DNA of 64,000 nt from a virus, in IMG/VR virus record IMGVR_UViG_3300047552_001147, positions 30,507 through 94,506 of that record, one strand, 5' to 3'. A program made the translations under genes and the position numbers. Below the pieces are notes generated by a model, which saw only the letters and a program-made list of their open reading frames with translations, was not told where the DNA came from and made no database searches. This document shows, in pieces, positions 40,374 to 48,819 of this stretch. Positions within the stretch are counted from its first letter, which is position 1, and every line of letters begins with the position of its first letter.

Positions 40374-40670
40374 ATGTTCGAATCGTTTTACAGTGGTCTT
40401 GTCGACGAGCTCGTTAAGGTGGCTAAGAAGGACAAAGATCGTCCCTCGAAAGGCCACAGCGTTGGCATGCTTGGCGGTATGCTAGGCGCCGGTGTCGGTG
40501 CCGCGCACGGGTACACTAAAGGTCTCTGGGGTCTTGGCCGCACCATCCCAATGATTGCTAAAGGTACTGCTGGCGGTGTCGGTGGATATCTGGCGGCCCG
40601 CACTGCATACTCTGCTATGAAGCGGGCTAAGAAGCACACCAAGAATGTTGCCGAGGGCGACGACCAGTAA
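40374..40670 (+). CDS. Second glycine-zipper virion-module protein (98 aa)
   Basis: The ribosome site is AAGGAG. The N-terminus (MFESFYSGLVDELVKVAKK) matches that of the 2022 gene. The middle is a glycine zipper (GMLGGMLGAGVGAAHG, GTAGGVGGYLAA) and the end is basic. It overlaps the next gene by one base. Possibly ejected with DNA during infection. Confidence 0.55.
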   Translation: MFESFYSGLVDELVKVAKKDKDRPSKGHSVGMLGGMLGAGVGAAHGYTKGLWGLGRTIPMIAKGTAGGVGGYLAARTAYSAMKRAKKHTKNVAEGDDQ

Positions 40671-41545
40671 TGATCTCGTCGCTACGACTAGACAATATTG
40701 TCGTAGCCCAGCAAACAGCCGATTCCCAGGTAGTAGGTTGGACACTGCTGGGGATCGGTCCTGCTGCTGATGGAGCTGTCGTTGAGATCAGAAGATCCTA
40801 CGCTGAGAACGACGGTTTTGATCTGATAGACACTGTGGCTGCAAGCGTGGGTTTTTACAGGGACGACACCGTCAATCTTTTTGATCGGTGGCGTTTTCCT
40901 TTTTACAAGCTGACCGTTGTCGATAGTCTAGGAAACCGTCGAGACTATCCGGCGGCCAGGGTTAGCGGATCCTTAGACGGGATTGCTATCTCAATCATCC
41001 GCAACACGAACATACAGTTGCGTCAAGGCGGTAATCCGGTTTTGATCTACACCAGAAAAGCTGATGAGAGTGATCGCTGCTCAGCTTGCTGGGACACTGT
41101 GCTCAGAAAAGTCACAGTGTCGTTCTGTGAGGTGTGCTTCAATACCGGATATACTGGCGGATACTACGCACCGATCTTGACGTTAGCCGTTATCTCTCCA
41201 GAAGTTAAGTCAGTCGCGGCCGGTGACGTCTCTAGACAACCGTCAACTACTTCGGCCCTTTTTGGTAATTACCCTGTGCTCCGCCCTCGCGATCTGATTT
41301 ATGAGCTGGACACTGGAAAGCGCTTTAGAGTTGTCACAATTGCGCCGACTGAAAAACAGCGGATGCTTTTGAACCAATCTGCGACGTTAGAGGGGCTGGC
41401 GGCGGGTGATGTTGAAAACCGCATGGTAGTCCCACAAATTTCTCAGATGGTGCCGGTGCTAAGTAGAAGCACCGCCCCTAGTCGTTACGTGGTGGTGGAC
41501 AATTTTTCTCCACAAGACACTGCAATCGGCTACCTGTATATTTGA
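40670..41545 (+). CDS. Neck-type protein with Cys4 zinc site (291 aa)
   Basis: An N-terminal beta sandwich resembling an FN3 domain (about 1-100) is followed by CSACWD ... CEVCFNTGYTGGYYAPI, a zinc site and GGYY motif seen in head-tail joining proteins of many myoviruses. The C-terminus is beta-rich. The gene lies between the connector genes and the tail genes. Exact role unknown. Confidence 0.6.
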   Translation: MISSLRLDNIVVAQQTADSQVVGWTLLGIGPAADGAVVEIRRSYAENDGFDLIDTVAASVGFYRDDTVNLFDRWRFPFYKLTVVDSLGNRRDYPAARVSGSLDGIAISIIRNTNIQLRQGGNPVLIYTRKADESDRCSACWDTVLRKVTVSFCEVCFNTGYTGGYYAPILTLAVISPEVKSVAAGDVSRQPSTTSALFGNYPVLRPRDLIYELDTGKRFRVVTIAPTEKQRMLLNQSATLEGLAAGDVENRMVVPQISQMVPVLSRSTAPSRYVVVDNFSPQDTAIGYLYI

Positions 41546-41596
41546 ACAAATCATGCACAGTAACACACTTAGACAGTAGCTTAGGAGCACTAAAAC

Positions 41597-41875
41597 ATGT
41601 ATACGCCGGAAGATCGCTTTCTCTCGTCTCTTCGTAACATCATCGGTGATGCGGAAGTTGAAAAGACTGCCTCAGAAACAGAGACAGAAGAAGTCGAAGT
41701 AGAAGAAGTTGAAGAAACACAGGAAGCGGAAAGCGCTCCGACGATCACTAAAATCGCGGACATGTCGATCGACGCTATCCTGAACGACGAACACTTCCTT
41801 AGAGGAGTTTCGGATAGAGTGGGTAGACGCGGTTACGAAATTGAAGGTGCCCTGCACCGTATCGTACAGAGCTGA
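41597..41875 (+). CDS. Small acidic structural-module protein (92 aa)
   Basis: VEKTASETE is followed by a Glu-rich stretch and a helical C-terminus. The ATG has an AGGAG site. It resembles the acidic scaffold-like genes at 35432-36535, although it lies in the neck region. It might be a tail chaperone or a second core protein. Confidence 0.5.
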   Translation: MYTPEDRFLSSLRNIIGDAEVEKTASETETEEVEVEEVEETQEAESAPTITKIADMSIDAILNDEHFLRGVSDRVGRRGYEIEGALHRIVQS

Positions 41876-42627
41876 TGAGCTTAGGACTGCCCGAGTTTGG
41901 TGACACATCCGTTCCCCCGTTCAACCCACTCATCTATCCAAGACGAGTACTGTTGGCGGTGCTAGAGAACTTCTTCTCTCAAACGAACCTTGTCATCTAT
42001 CCGGGCTCTCCGCCAAATCCATTCTTGTTCATACCATCTGGTTCAGAAACATCTGTGCGAAGTAAAGTGGTCATAGCCGATTCATTCTCAGACGAGCTAA
42101 CGAAGAGCGATCCTCGCCCTACGGTAGTACTTGGTCGTGGAACGTTCCAGTTCAATGACACGGCTATTGACTCTCGCAGAGATAACATGGCTACGAAGAT
42201 GTTGACGAGAATTGACACTAAAGCCATCGGAACAGAAAACAGAACCAGAGCGCGGTATGCGGACATGACAACCATGGGCCTAGAGATTAAGTGCTACTCT
42301 AGGCGAGATACAGACGCTGACCAGCTCGCCTGGTTAGTGTGCGGTGTCCTGAAGTTCTTCAAGAAGAACATCACAGATGGCGCGCGTATCCACAAAGTCT
42401 CAAGTCCTGTGATTGGTCCGCCGGTAGTTGTAAAATCAGACTCGCAGCACGACATGTTTATGGTCCCTGTTAGCCTGACAATCAATCAGCCGATGGTGTG
42501 GCAGATCCAGAACTCCGCCTCACCGGCGGAAATCATCGCCGGTATCACCAATCTATCCGGTTCCGAATATCCGCGTGTGCTGTCCGATAGTAGCCCGCTC
42601 TCGTTGTACGTAAGCCCCAGTGCTTGA
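41875..42627 (+). CDS. Probable tail completion/terminator protein (250 aa)
   Basis: The ATG overlaps the upstream stop. A mixed alpha/beta protein (TMGLEIKCYSRRDTDADQLAWLVCGVLKFF ... split by strands) lies directly before the sheath gene, where tail terminator or completion proteins are found. The role is positional; no signature is claimed. Confidence 0.45.
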   Translation: MSLGLPEFGDTSVPPFNPLIYPRRVLLAVLENFFSQTNLVIYPGSPPNPFLFIPSGSETSVRSKVVIADSFSDELTKSDPRPTVVLGRGTFQFNDTAIDSRRDNMATKMLTRIDTKAIGTENRTRARYADMTTMGLEIKCYSRRDTDADQLAWLVCGVLKFFKKNITDGARIHKVSSPVIGPPVVVKSDSQHDMFMVPVSLTINQPMVWQIQNSASPAEIIAGITNLSGSEYPRVLSDSSPLSLYVSPSA

Positions 42628-42647
42628 TAGGTTAAGGAAATCTGACA

Positions 42648-45600
42648 ATGGCAACCAATAATCTTCGTCCGGACCTCAAGATCACGCAGATCTTCACTCC
42701 GGTTGCACCTATTGTTCCGGAAGCCGGTCTGCCGGTTCTTCTGATTGGCGTCAACCGCCACTTCGAGTACCAGACCGCTACCAGCCTGACTGACTGGAAT
42801 GCCGGCTCTATCAGTGCCAACGTTGACTTCCCTAATTGGCTGGGTGGAACCGTAGAGACGAGTTCGGCGACGTCGGCGGAGCTTCGCCCGCACGTTTACG
42901 TCACCAACGAATTCGGAACGGCGGAGATCACAGACGTCGCGTACGACTTTACTGGGGATCCAGTATTTACCGTGCTAGCTGGAGCGGACGCGACATTCAG
43001 CATTGCTACCGGAACAACTGGCGTGTTCGCGGTCAACAGCGACAGTCCGGCACTCGGATCTTTCACGGATACAAACGCCGACTTCATCAGAAGCCAGGCT
43101 GCTGCCGGAGACCTGATCTACATCGGTGGAGTTCCGACGTACCGGGTGGATACTGCGGGTATCCAATCTGATACCGAGGTAACTGTTCGCCGTGTGGACA
43201 AGGGACCGGGCTCGATCGGCGCGTCAGAAGTCGCCAAGTTCTATGTAACGACCGAGGACAGCAACGAGGTGCGCAAGCTGGTAACAACCAGCCAATCGTT
43301 CATCGACGCTGGTGGTTTCGTGGCACAAGGCGTCAAGGTAAACGATATCGTTCGCCTCGACAACTGGAGCATCAAGAAGGCTCTCGAAGGTGTAACATAC
43401 ACCGCTGTCGGTGATAGCGCCGGAGAACTCGCTGTTGATAACTCGACAGTTGTGGAAGCTGATTGGCGCAAACTGACCTTCGCCACCAAACCGTCGCCGT
43501 TCGGTGTGTGGGACAACTCAGCACTATCTGGTACGGTAGTGTTCGTGTTGAACACGGCTGGTGCCTTCGTTCCGGAATTCTTCGCGGCATCTGTGAGAAT
43601 GGGCGGCGGCTCACTGGTGTTCTACGCCAAAGACTACGCCAGCTCGACGATCGCGGAGACGGCTAAGCGCGATGATGGGGTAGTGTACTACCAGAGAAAC
43701 TACACCATCGTGTCTTCGCCTGGCGCTTACGGCCTAGGTGCGTTCACATCGGCCACAAGCAACGTGCGCACATTCACGGACGCAAACCTGGCCAGCATCG
43801 GTGGAATCACTACCGGTAAGCACGTGGCGATCAAAGACACGGACGGTATCTATCGTCCGGTGTTCAACATCACCAGCATCGCTGACATTGCATCTGGACA
43901 GATCGAGGTCACTCAGTTCAGCGACGATATCATCAACCCGCTGTACCATGCTACGGGTGTAGACTACGCTATCCTCACGGTATCTGGCAGCACGTCGTAT
44001 CTCGGAGCCTCGGTTTCCGTGGTCGCGACAGAGCAGGCACCGGCACCGAGTATCGACGGCTATCAGCTGACAGGCGACGATCGTCTACTGAGAGTTTCTC
44101 CGGCTGACACGTCTGACCTAGATCCGGGCGACCTGCTGTTCACTGACGCTGGTCACCTAGCATTCATCGTCACCGCCGTGCCCTCTCCGCTGAGCGCACA
44201 CGAAGGCAAGCTCGCTGTTCGTCTACACCCGTACGCTGGAATCACGCTGGCGGACGACGAGACGATTACGAACTTCGGCTTCACGGCCAGAACTGGCGGC
44301 GTCCGCTCAGACTTCAAAGTTCGTAGACTAGTGAACGCTAGCGAGCTTGAGATCGTTGAGCTCTCGACGAACCTGAACCCGGTCGCTGCTGATACGCGCA
44401 TCGACGGCGCAATCTACTTCCAGACACCTACAGAGGTTGATGGCAGCACGGTTGTTGAGGACGGTGATGATCCCGTGCTGGTAATCGCTCCCGACAGTTC
44501 GGCCGCACTGAACTACGAGATTAAGAAGACACTAACAGGCGCAAACCTGACCGGTGACGTTCTGATCTCTTACTCAGAGATCCGTAATGACGACCTGGAT
44601 CTGCTAGAGGTTACGGTCAGCAACCGCGAAGATCTCCTGGGGCCGGCAGTTCCTGGCAACCCGATGGCGATGGCCGCAAGCATCGCACTGCAGAATACGC
44701 CAACCGCTATCTACGCCATGCGCGTTGAGTCTGACGATTCAACTGGCTGGACAGAGGCGTTCGACCGCGTTAAGGTTGACACGGTGTACTCGATCGTTCC
44801 GCTGACTCAGGAAGCGGCGATCCTGGCCATCGCGCAGGCCCACGTTGATTCAGAATCGACACCTGCCAACAAGCACGAACGTATTCTGTACCAGAGTGCC
44901 GCCTTCCCGCGCTCGGTTAACCGCTTCACGCTATCAACGGAAACGGCTACTGTTGCTCGCGGCGCAACCCAAACGGTTGTTATTGATGCTGACATGCTAG
45001 CAGAAGGTGTGATCGTTGGTGACGTGGTCACCGCGACTGCCTTCGACGGCACTGACACGATCAGCTTCGAAAGCAGAATCACTGCGATCTCTCTAGACGG
45101 TCAGACACTGACAACTATGCCGAGTGCGGATATTCCGAACCCGACAACGGTGCCGCTAGCTATCGTGGAAATGTCCATCGACAGCAAGACGCTATCGGAC
45201 GCTGAACTGCGTGACGAGATTGCGGACTACGCAACGAACCTGCAGAACCGCAGAATTCGTAACATCTACCCGGACAACGTGACCCTCGCGTTCACGGATG
45301 AGACCGGCCCGACAACGACGACAGGTGTTTACGGTGGCGGCGAGGTCACTGGATACGATGCCGGTGGCTTCTATCTGTGCGCGGTTGAGGGTGCTAAGCG
45401 TGCGCGCTTTGGTCCGGTTAAGCCGCTAACAAAAACAGGTGGTCCTGGTATTGAAACCATCGTCGACCCGTTCAAAGGTAATTCGACGTATCAGGATGTA
45501 ATCATCGACGCCGGTACTTACTACATGGAGCAGCCGAGTGGCTCCGGTGCCAATGTTCAGGCGATCCGCGCCCTCTCCACGAACTCGACGGACCTCGTCT

Positions 45601-45884
45601 TCGTGGAAGACAGCGTGACAACGCAGATCGATTACTTCGCCAGACGTCTCCGCAGACAGCTAACACCACTGCTCGGACCATACATTCTGGATGAAGGATT
45701 CTTCACCATCCTCTCTGCTCAGCAGGGGGCGGTGAGCAAGGACATCCTTGATAACAAGCAAATGAAGTCCATCAAGCTTATCGGTATCGAGGAAGACAGC
45801 GTCAACCCCGACACGTTCCGGCTGAGCTATGTGGTTGAACCATACTTCTCGTCGGCACGCGGCGAAATCACAATCTACATCTGA
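42648..45884 (+). CDS. Tail sheath protein (1078 aa)
   Basis: The gene precedes the tail tube gene, the standard order in myoviruses. The C-terminal 350 residues show sheath features: DDSTGWTEAFDRVKVDTVYSI, an ordered alpha/beta core, and a final domain with YFARRLRRQL ... MKSIKLIGIEED ... YVVEPYFSSARGEITIYI. The large beta-rich insertions in the first 600 residues make it longer than typical sheaths (450-700). It forms the contractile outer tail that drives the tube into the cell. Confidence 0.75.
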   Translation: MATNNLRPDLKITQIFTPVAPIVPEAGLPVLLIGVNRHFEYQTATSLTDWNAGSISANVDFPNWLGGTVETSSATSAELRPHVYVTNEFGTAEITDVAYDFTGDPVFTVLAGADATFSIATGTTGVFAVNSDSPALGSFTDTNADFIRSQAAAGDLIYIGGVPTYRVDTAGIQSDTEVTVRRVDKGPGSIGASEVAKFYVTTEDSNEVRKLVTTSQSFIDAGGFVAQGVKVNDIVRLDNWSIKKALEGVTYTAVGDSAGELAVDNSTVVEADWRKLTFATKPSPFGVWDNSALSGTVVFVLNTAGAFVPEFFAASVRMGGGSLVFYAKDYASSTIAETAKRDDGVVYYQRNYTIVSSPGAYGLGAFTSATSNVRTFTDANLASIGGITTGKHVAIKDTDGIYRPVFNITSIADIASGQIEVTQFSDDIINPLYHATGVDYAILTVSGSTSYLGASVSVVATEQAPAPSIDGYQLTGDDRLLRVSPADTSDLDPGDLLFTDAGHLAFIVTAVPSPLSAHEGKLAVRLHPYAGITLADDETITNFGFTARTGGVRSDFKVRRLVNASELEIVELSTNLNPVAADTRIDGAIYFQTPTEVDGSTVVEDGDDPVLVIAPDSSAALNYEIKKTLTGANLTGDVLISYSEIRNDDLDLLEVTVSNREDLLGPAVPGNPMAMAASIALQNTPTAIYAMRVESDDSTGWTEAFDRVKVDTVYSIVPLTQEAAILAIAQAHVDSESTPANKHERILYQSAAFPRSVNRFTLSTETATVARGATQTVVIDADMLAEGVIVGDVVTATAFDGTDTISFESRITAISLDGQTLTTMPSADIPNPTTVPLAIVEMSIDSKTLSDAELRDEIADYATNLQNRRIRNIYPDNVTLAFTDETGPTTTTGVYGGGEVTGYDAGGFYLCAVEGAKRARFGPVKPLTKTGGPGIETIVDPFKGNSTYQDVIIDAGTYYMEQPSGSGANVQAIRALSTNSTDLVFVEDSVTTQIDYFARRLRRQLTPLLGPYILDEGFFTILSAQQGAVSKDILDNKQMKSIKLIGIEEDSVNPDTFRLSYVVEPYFSSARGEITIYI

Positions 45885-45902
45885 TAGCGTAGAGGCAAAC
45901 AC

Positions 45903-46631
45903 ATGTCATCATATCTGGACTGGAACTGGGCTGGCGAACACGTCCAGGGAGAAATTCAAAACGGAGAGTACCTGTCGTCTGAATCGACGCTGGTACTCGC
46001 CGGTCCGTCTCGGTTTACCCACCTCAATAGCGCTGGTGGTTTGACCTCTAACGCAATCATCCCGCTAGGGTTGATTGAGAGTTTTAGCGTTCAACAAAGC
46101 CGTCAGGTCGGTCGTCTATTCGAGATCGGCTCGAAGCGAGCGTACTTCGTACCTGGTCGCCTGTTCGCTAACTTCAATATGGGCCGCGTAATGTTTTACG
46201 GGCCGTCATTGATGCGTATGCTATATGCGGTGGCGCCTATTGGTGATGCCAAGCAGCTTGGACCATTCGGATCCGAGTTGAATAGGGATCCCGACGACCC
46301 GGAAGGGGACGGCACGGGTAACATCACCCAATACAACCAACTATTCCAAAGTTCGAACCTGCAAGCCGCACCGGGTTACGGTGGGTCGAATGGTGAGTCC
46401 AATAGAGACTTCTTCATTAACCTGGCATCCGAGCTCTTCAACGTACCGTTCGGATTGATTCTGGTGTTCAAGGACACGCGGAATCGCCCCTACGGGGCCG
46501 TGTATCTAGAGGATTGCCTAATTGAAGGGCACAGCCTAAGCCTGAATGCAAACTCGGTGGTGATCTCTGAATCAGTGTCAGGGCAGTTTGACAGTGTGAC
46601 GCCAATCCAATTGGTCACTCCACCGAAATAG
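45903..46631 (+). CDS. Tail tube protein (242 aa)
   Basis: It directly follows the sheath gene. The sequence FSVQQSRQVGRLFEIGSKRAYF is split by a strand boundary and resembles tube proteins, and the C-terminus has strands ending in ESVSGQFDSVTPIQL. It would polymerise as hexameric rings inside the sheath. It is the last gene of the block and ends at a strong terminator. Confidence 0.7.
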   Translation: MSSYLDWNWAGEHVQGEIQNGEYLSSESTLVLAGPSRFTHLNSAGGLTSNAIIPLGLIESFSVQQSRQVGRLFEIGSKRAYFVPGRLFANFNMGRVMFYGPSLMRMLYAVAPIGDAKQLGPFGSELNRDPDDPEGDGTGNITQYNQLFQSSNLQAAPGYGGSNGESNRDFFINLASELFNVPFGLILVFKDTRNRPYGAVYLEDCLIEGHSLSLNANSVVISESVSGQFDSVTPIQLVTPPK

Positions 46632-46655
46632 TAGCTAAAATCAGAGTGTTGATTG

Positions 46656-46691
46656 TAAAAAAACCAGGGCCGTCATTGGCCCTGGTTTTTT
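46656..46691. terminator. Perfect bidirectional terminator between late and replication blocks
   Basis: An A-tract, CCAGGGCC, a six-base loop GTCATT, GGCCCTGG and a T-tract. The hairpin works in both directions. The minus-strand stop codon (TGA, 46673-46675) lies in the loop, so the stem encodes the last residues of the 46673 gene. Confidence 0.92.
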
Positions 46692-47398
46692 GTCATCTCA
46701 TTTGGATGGCAGATCTCTCTAAGACCATAGATTCGCTGCCGCAATAAGGCGTTAAGGTGTACATTCTGTACTTCACTCTTAAACGGAGCACTCCTTTTCA
46801 GGATATACAACGCTGGCCGATATTCTCCGAACGCTTCCTTGTAACGGATGATCCGTCGTTCCACATCATCAAGCAAGAAGAAACCGGCGGACAGGATGAC
46901 TATCTTACACTGAATCCTATCGATTCTCAGTGCGTGAATAGGTTGTTGCTGTACAGGTAGGTTGAAGAGATCGTCACGAGCGTTATCGACATCGTGGGAT
47001 GTGAAGACATGCCCGAGCTCTTTACTGTACGCATCCAGGACCTGCTTTACTAAGCCAGTGAGAGGCTTACGGAATTCCCTGAACAGGAAGATGATCGCCG
47101 AGTTACTAGACGCAAGTGAGTGCACCCCTGAATTTCGGCGGCGCATGAGATTCATCACATTGAGATACTGGTACCGGTTGCTCGCCGGTTCTCCGCCGTA
47201 TGCCTCAGCCATCACCTCGTTTCTTGCATGAATGTATTCTAGGCCGCGATCCCGCTGCTGAAGAAATTCGCTGCGCGTTCTATTAGACTCCTGCAACACC
47301 TGCGAGAAGATGTAGTTGTGTTCGGAGGAGGATTGAATCAGTTGGCCAATCTCTTCGAGAGTGCTGTGTAGTTCCTGGTAAGGGGCGTGTTCAGTCAT
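46673..47398 (-). CDS. Hypothetical protein downstream of sigma (241 aa)
   Basis: It overlaps the sigma gene by 8 bases and ends in the terminator loop. The product is helical with a basic C-terminal half. I see no HTH or enzyme motif. Its coupling to sigma suggests a role in transcription control, perhaps an anti-sigma or coactivator; this is inference only. A palindrome copy lies two bases before its start codon. Confidence 0.55.
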   Translation of the reverse strand: MTEHAPYQELHSTLEEIGQLIQSSSEHNYIFSQVLQESNRTRSEFLQQRDRGLEYIHARNEVMAEAYGGEPASNRYQYLNVMNLMRRRNSGVHSLASSNSAIIFLFREFRKPLTGLVKQVLDAYSKELGHVFTSHDVDNARDDLFNLPVQQQPIHALRIDRIQCKIVILSAGFFLLDDVERRIIRYKEAFGEYRPALYILKRSAPFKSEVQNVHLNALLRQRIYGLREICHPNEMTKNQGQ

Positions 47399-48224
47399 TG
47401 TGATCCGCTAACAGCGGTTCATTTTTCAAGGCTACCCACAGTTTTCGTAGCCCGTCATTCTCTAGTTGCCTAATTCGCTCACGAGTGAATCTGTAGAACT
47501 GTGCGAGATCATCGTATGTTTCTGTGTCTTGGTAGCCAAGACCGTAGTGTCTACGAATGATGTCTTCCAGCTCTGGTGGCAATTTGGCTAGCGCCTCGGA
47601 CAGCTTCTGAGATGTTTCATTCTCAAGCATCTCATCGAATACCGCCCTATCTTCGTCGATGATTAACGGATCGTTCTTCAGCTGCCCCATTTCTGACGCA
47701 GTCTCGATGTTCTCAAGCGGAATGATCTGCCGCTCAGAATCTTCAAGATACTGGATGATGGTAGTATCGTCCCACTCCAGCGCAATGAACACTTCTTCCT
47801 GAGAAGGCCGCTGACCGTTCTGCAAATGAAGCTGCTTGGCCATGGCCCGGTACTTAGTATGCAGTACCTTGTGCTGGTGGATCTTCGGCTGGATCGCGTG
47901 AAGCTCCTTACGGATCCTTGCTTGAATCCACCACACAGCGTAAGTAGAGAACCGGTTCTTCTTCGATACCTTGAAGTCGTCGATGGCTTTCATTAGACCA
48001 AGTGTCCCTGCGGACACCAGGTCCATCGCCTTTGCATCGTTAGAGTCAACGAACCTCAAGACGCAGCTCAGCACTAGCCGCATGTTGTGAGTGATGAACA
48101 GGTCTCTTGCGGCGATATCTCCTTTCTTGATCTTACGGAGAAGCTTGCGCTCCTCCTTAGCGTCAAAGTGGGAGAACGTTCTGAACTGATTATAGTACGC
48201 CTGAAATTCGGACTCTTGTTTCAT
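47391..48224 (-). CDS. Sigma-70-family transcription initiation factor
   Basis: The 277-residue product has region 2 (about 33-115): ITHNMRLVLSCVLRF, MDLVSAGTLGLMKAIDDFK and the promoter-melting RFSTYAVWWIQARIRK. A region-3-like part follows (HTKYRAMAKQLHLQNGQRPSQ is split by a turn). Region 4 (about 212-268) ends in YDDLAQFYRFTRERIRQLE, a helix-turn-helix for -35 contact. Region 1.1 is absent. Such a factor would direct a polymerase to phage promoters. The partner could be the fused enzyme at 10490 or the host core. It overlaps the next gene, and a palindrome copy lies in its last codons. Confidence 0.92.
   Translation of the reverse strand: MKQESEFQAYYNQFRTFSHFDAKEERKLLRKIKKGDIAARDLFITHNMRLVLSCVLRFVDSNDAKAMDLVSAGTLGLMKAIDDFKVSKKNRFSTYAVWWIQARIRKELHAIQPKIHQHKVLHTKYRAMAKQLHLQNGQRPSQEEVFIALEWDDTTIIQYLEDSERQIIPLENIETASEMGQLKNDPLIIDEDRAVFDEMLENETSQKLSEALAKLPPELEDIIRRHYGLGYQDTETYDDLAQFYRFTRERIRQLENDGLRKLWVALKNEPLLADHND
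47401..47421. repeat. 21-bp palindrome, one mismatch, at the sigma gene end
   Basis: TGATCCG, seven bases (CTAACAG), then CGGTTCA. It lies in the last codons of sigma and, on the minus strand, ends two bases before the start codon of the next gene at 47398. Confidence 0.65.
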
Positions 48225-48233
48225 ACAGGTGGA

Positions 48234-48446
48234 TTACTCAGGCTTCTGGTAAGCCGGCAGCTTCCAAGATGCCTGCAGCCAGGCGATGGTGTCAATGTCA
48301 CTAATCATGCGTTGATCGAGTACCTTACCTAGCTGCTGACCAACATTGTAACACCAGTTACTCAAATCCTCGTTTGGATCTTTAGCCAGTAGTTCTCTTA
48401 GCAGCGCAGCATAGTCGAGCGGGAAATCATACTCTGAGTAGTTCAT
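48234..48446 (-). CDS. Small hypothetical protein (70 aa)
   Basis: A mixed helical sequence upstream of sigma. It has several Tyr and Trp residues. Unknown function; same operon as sigma. Confidence 0.5.
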   Translation of the reverse strand: MNYSEYDFPLDYAALLRELLAKDPNEDLSNWCYNVGQQLGKVLDQRMISDIDTIAWLQASWKLPAYQKPE

Positions 48447-48447
48447 A

Positions 48448-48819
48448 CTAGACTCCTAGGTTCTTGGCGACTGCCTGTAGGATATCGGCCTGAATGAGAG
48501 GAGCGCGCAATGTCGGCACATCCATGAAGATGAAATCCCATTGGTTCCTGTAGACCGGACTCGGGCTGGCACTAGCCACAGCGGTAGGGATGTTCATGCT
48601 ATTAACTAGCTCCCACAAGATCTTGCCAATCGCGTTCATGTCCTTGATAGACACGTTTTTGAAGTGGAAGATCAGTTTCATGAGGTCTCCGCGAGAGCCA
48701 TCCTCAGCATAGTCTATCAGCATTTGCGGGCTGTTAGCTGTCGGGATGACCTTGCTTCTGAATGTAATCGGACTGATTCCGGGCGCAATGCCCATACTGT
48801 TTTTCAAGTCTTCAGACAA
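48448..48819 (-). CDS. Hypothetical protein (123 aa)
   Basis: An alpha/beta sequence with a strand-rich end (WDFIFMDVPTLRAPLI). It overlaps the ribbon-helix-helix-like gene by 8 bases. No family recognised. Confidence 0.5.
   Translation of the reverse strand: MSEDLKNSMGIAPGISPITFRSKVIPTANSPQMLIDYAEDGSRGDLMKLIFHFKNVSIKDMNAIGKILWELVNSMNIPTAVASASPSPVYRNQWDFIFMDVPTLRAPLIQADILQAVAKNLGV

Noticed and set aside
46846-46858. CGGATGATCCG as a palindrome copy
   Set aside because: The arms have almost no spacer and do not match the seven-base spacing.
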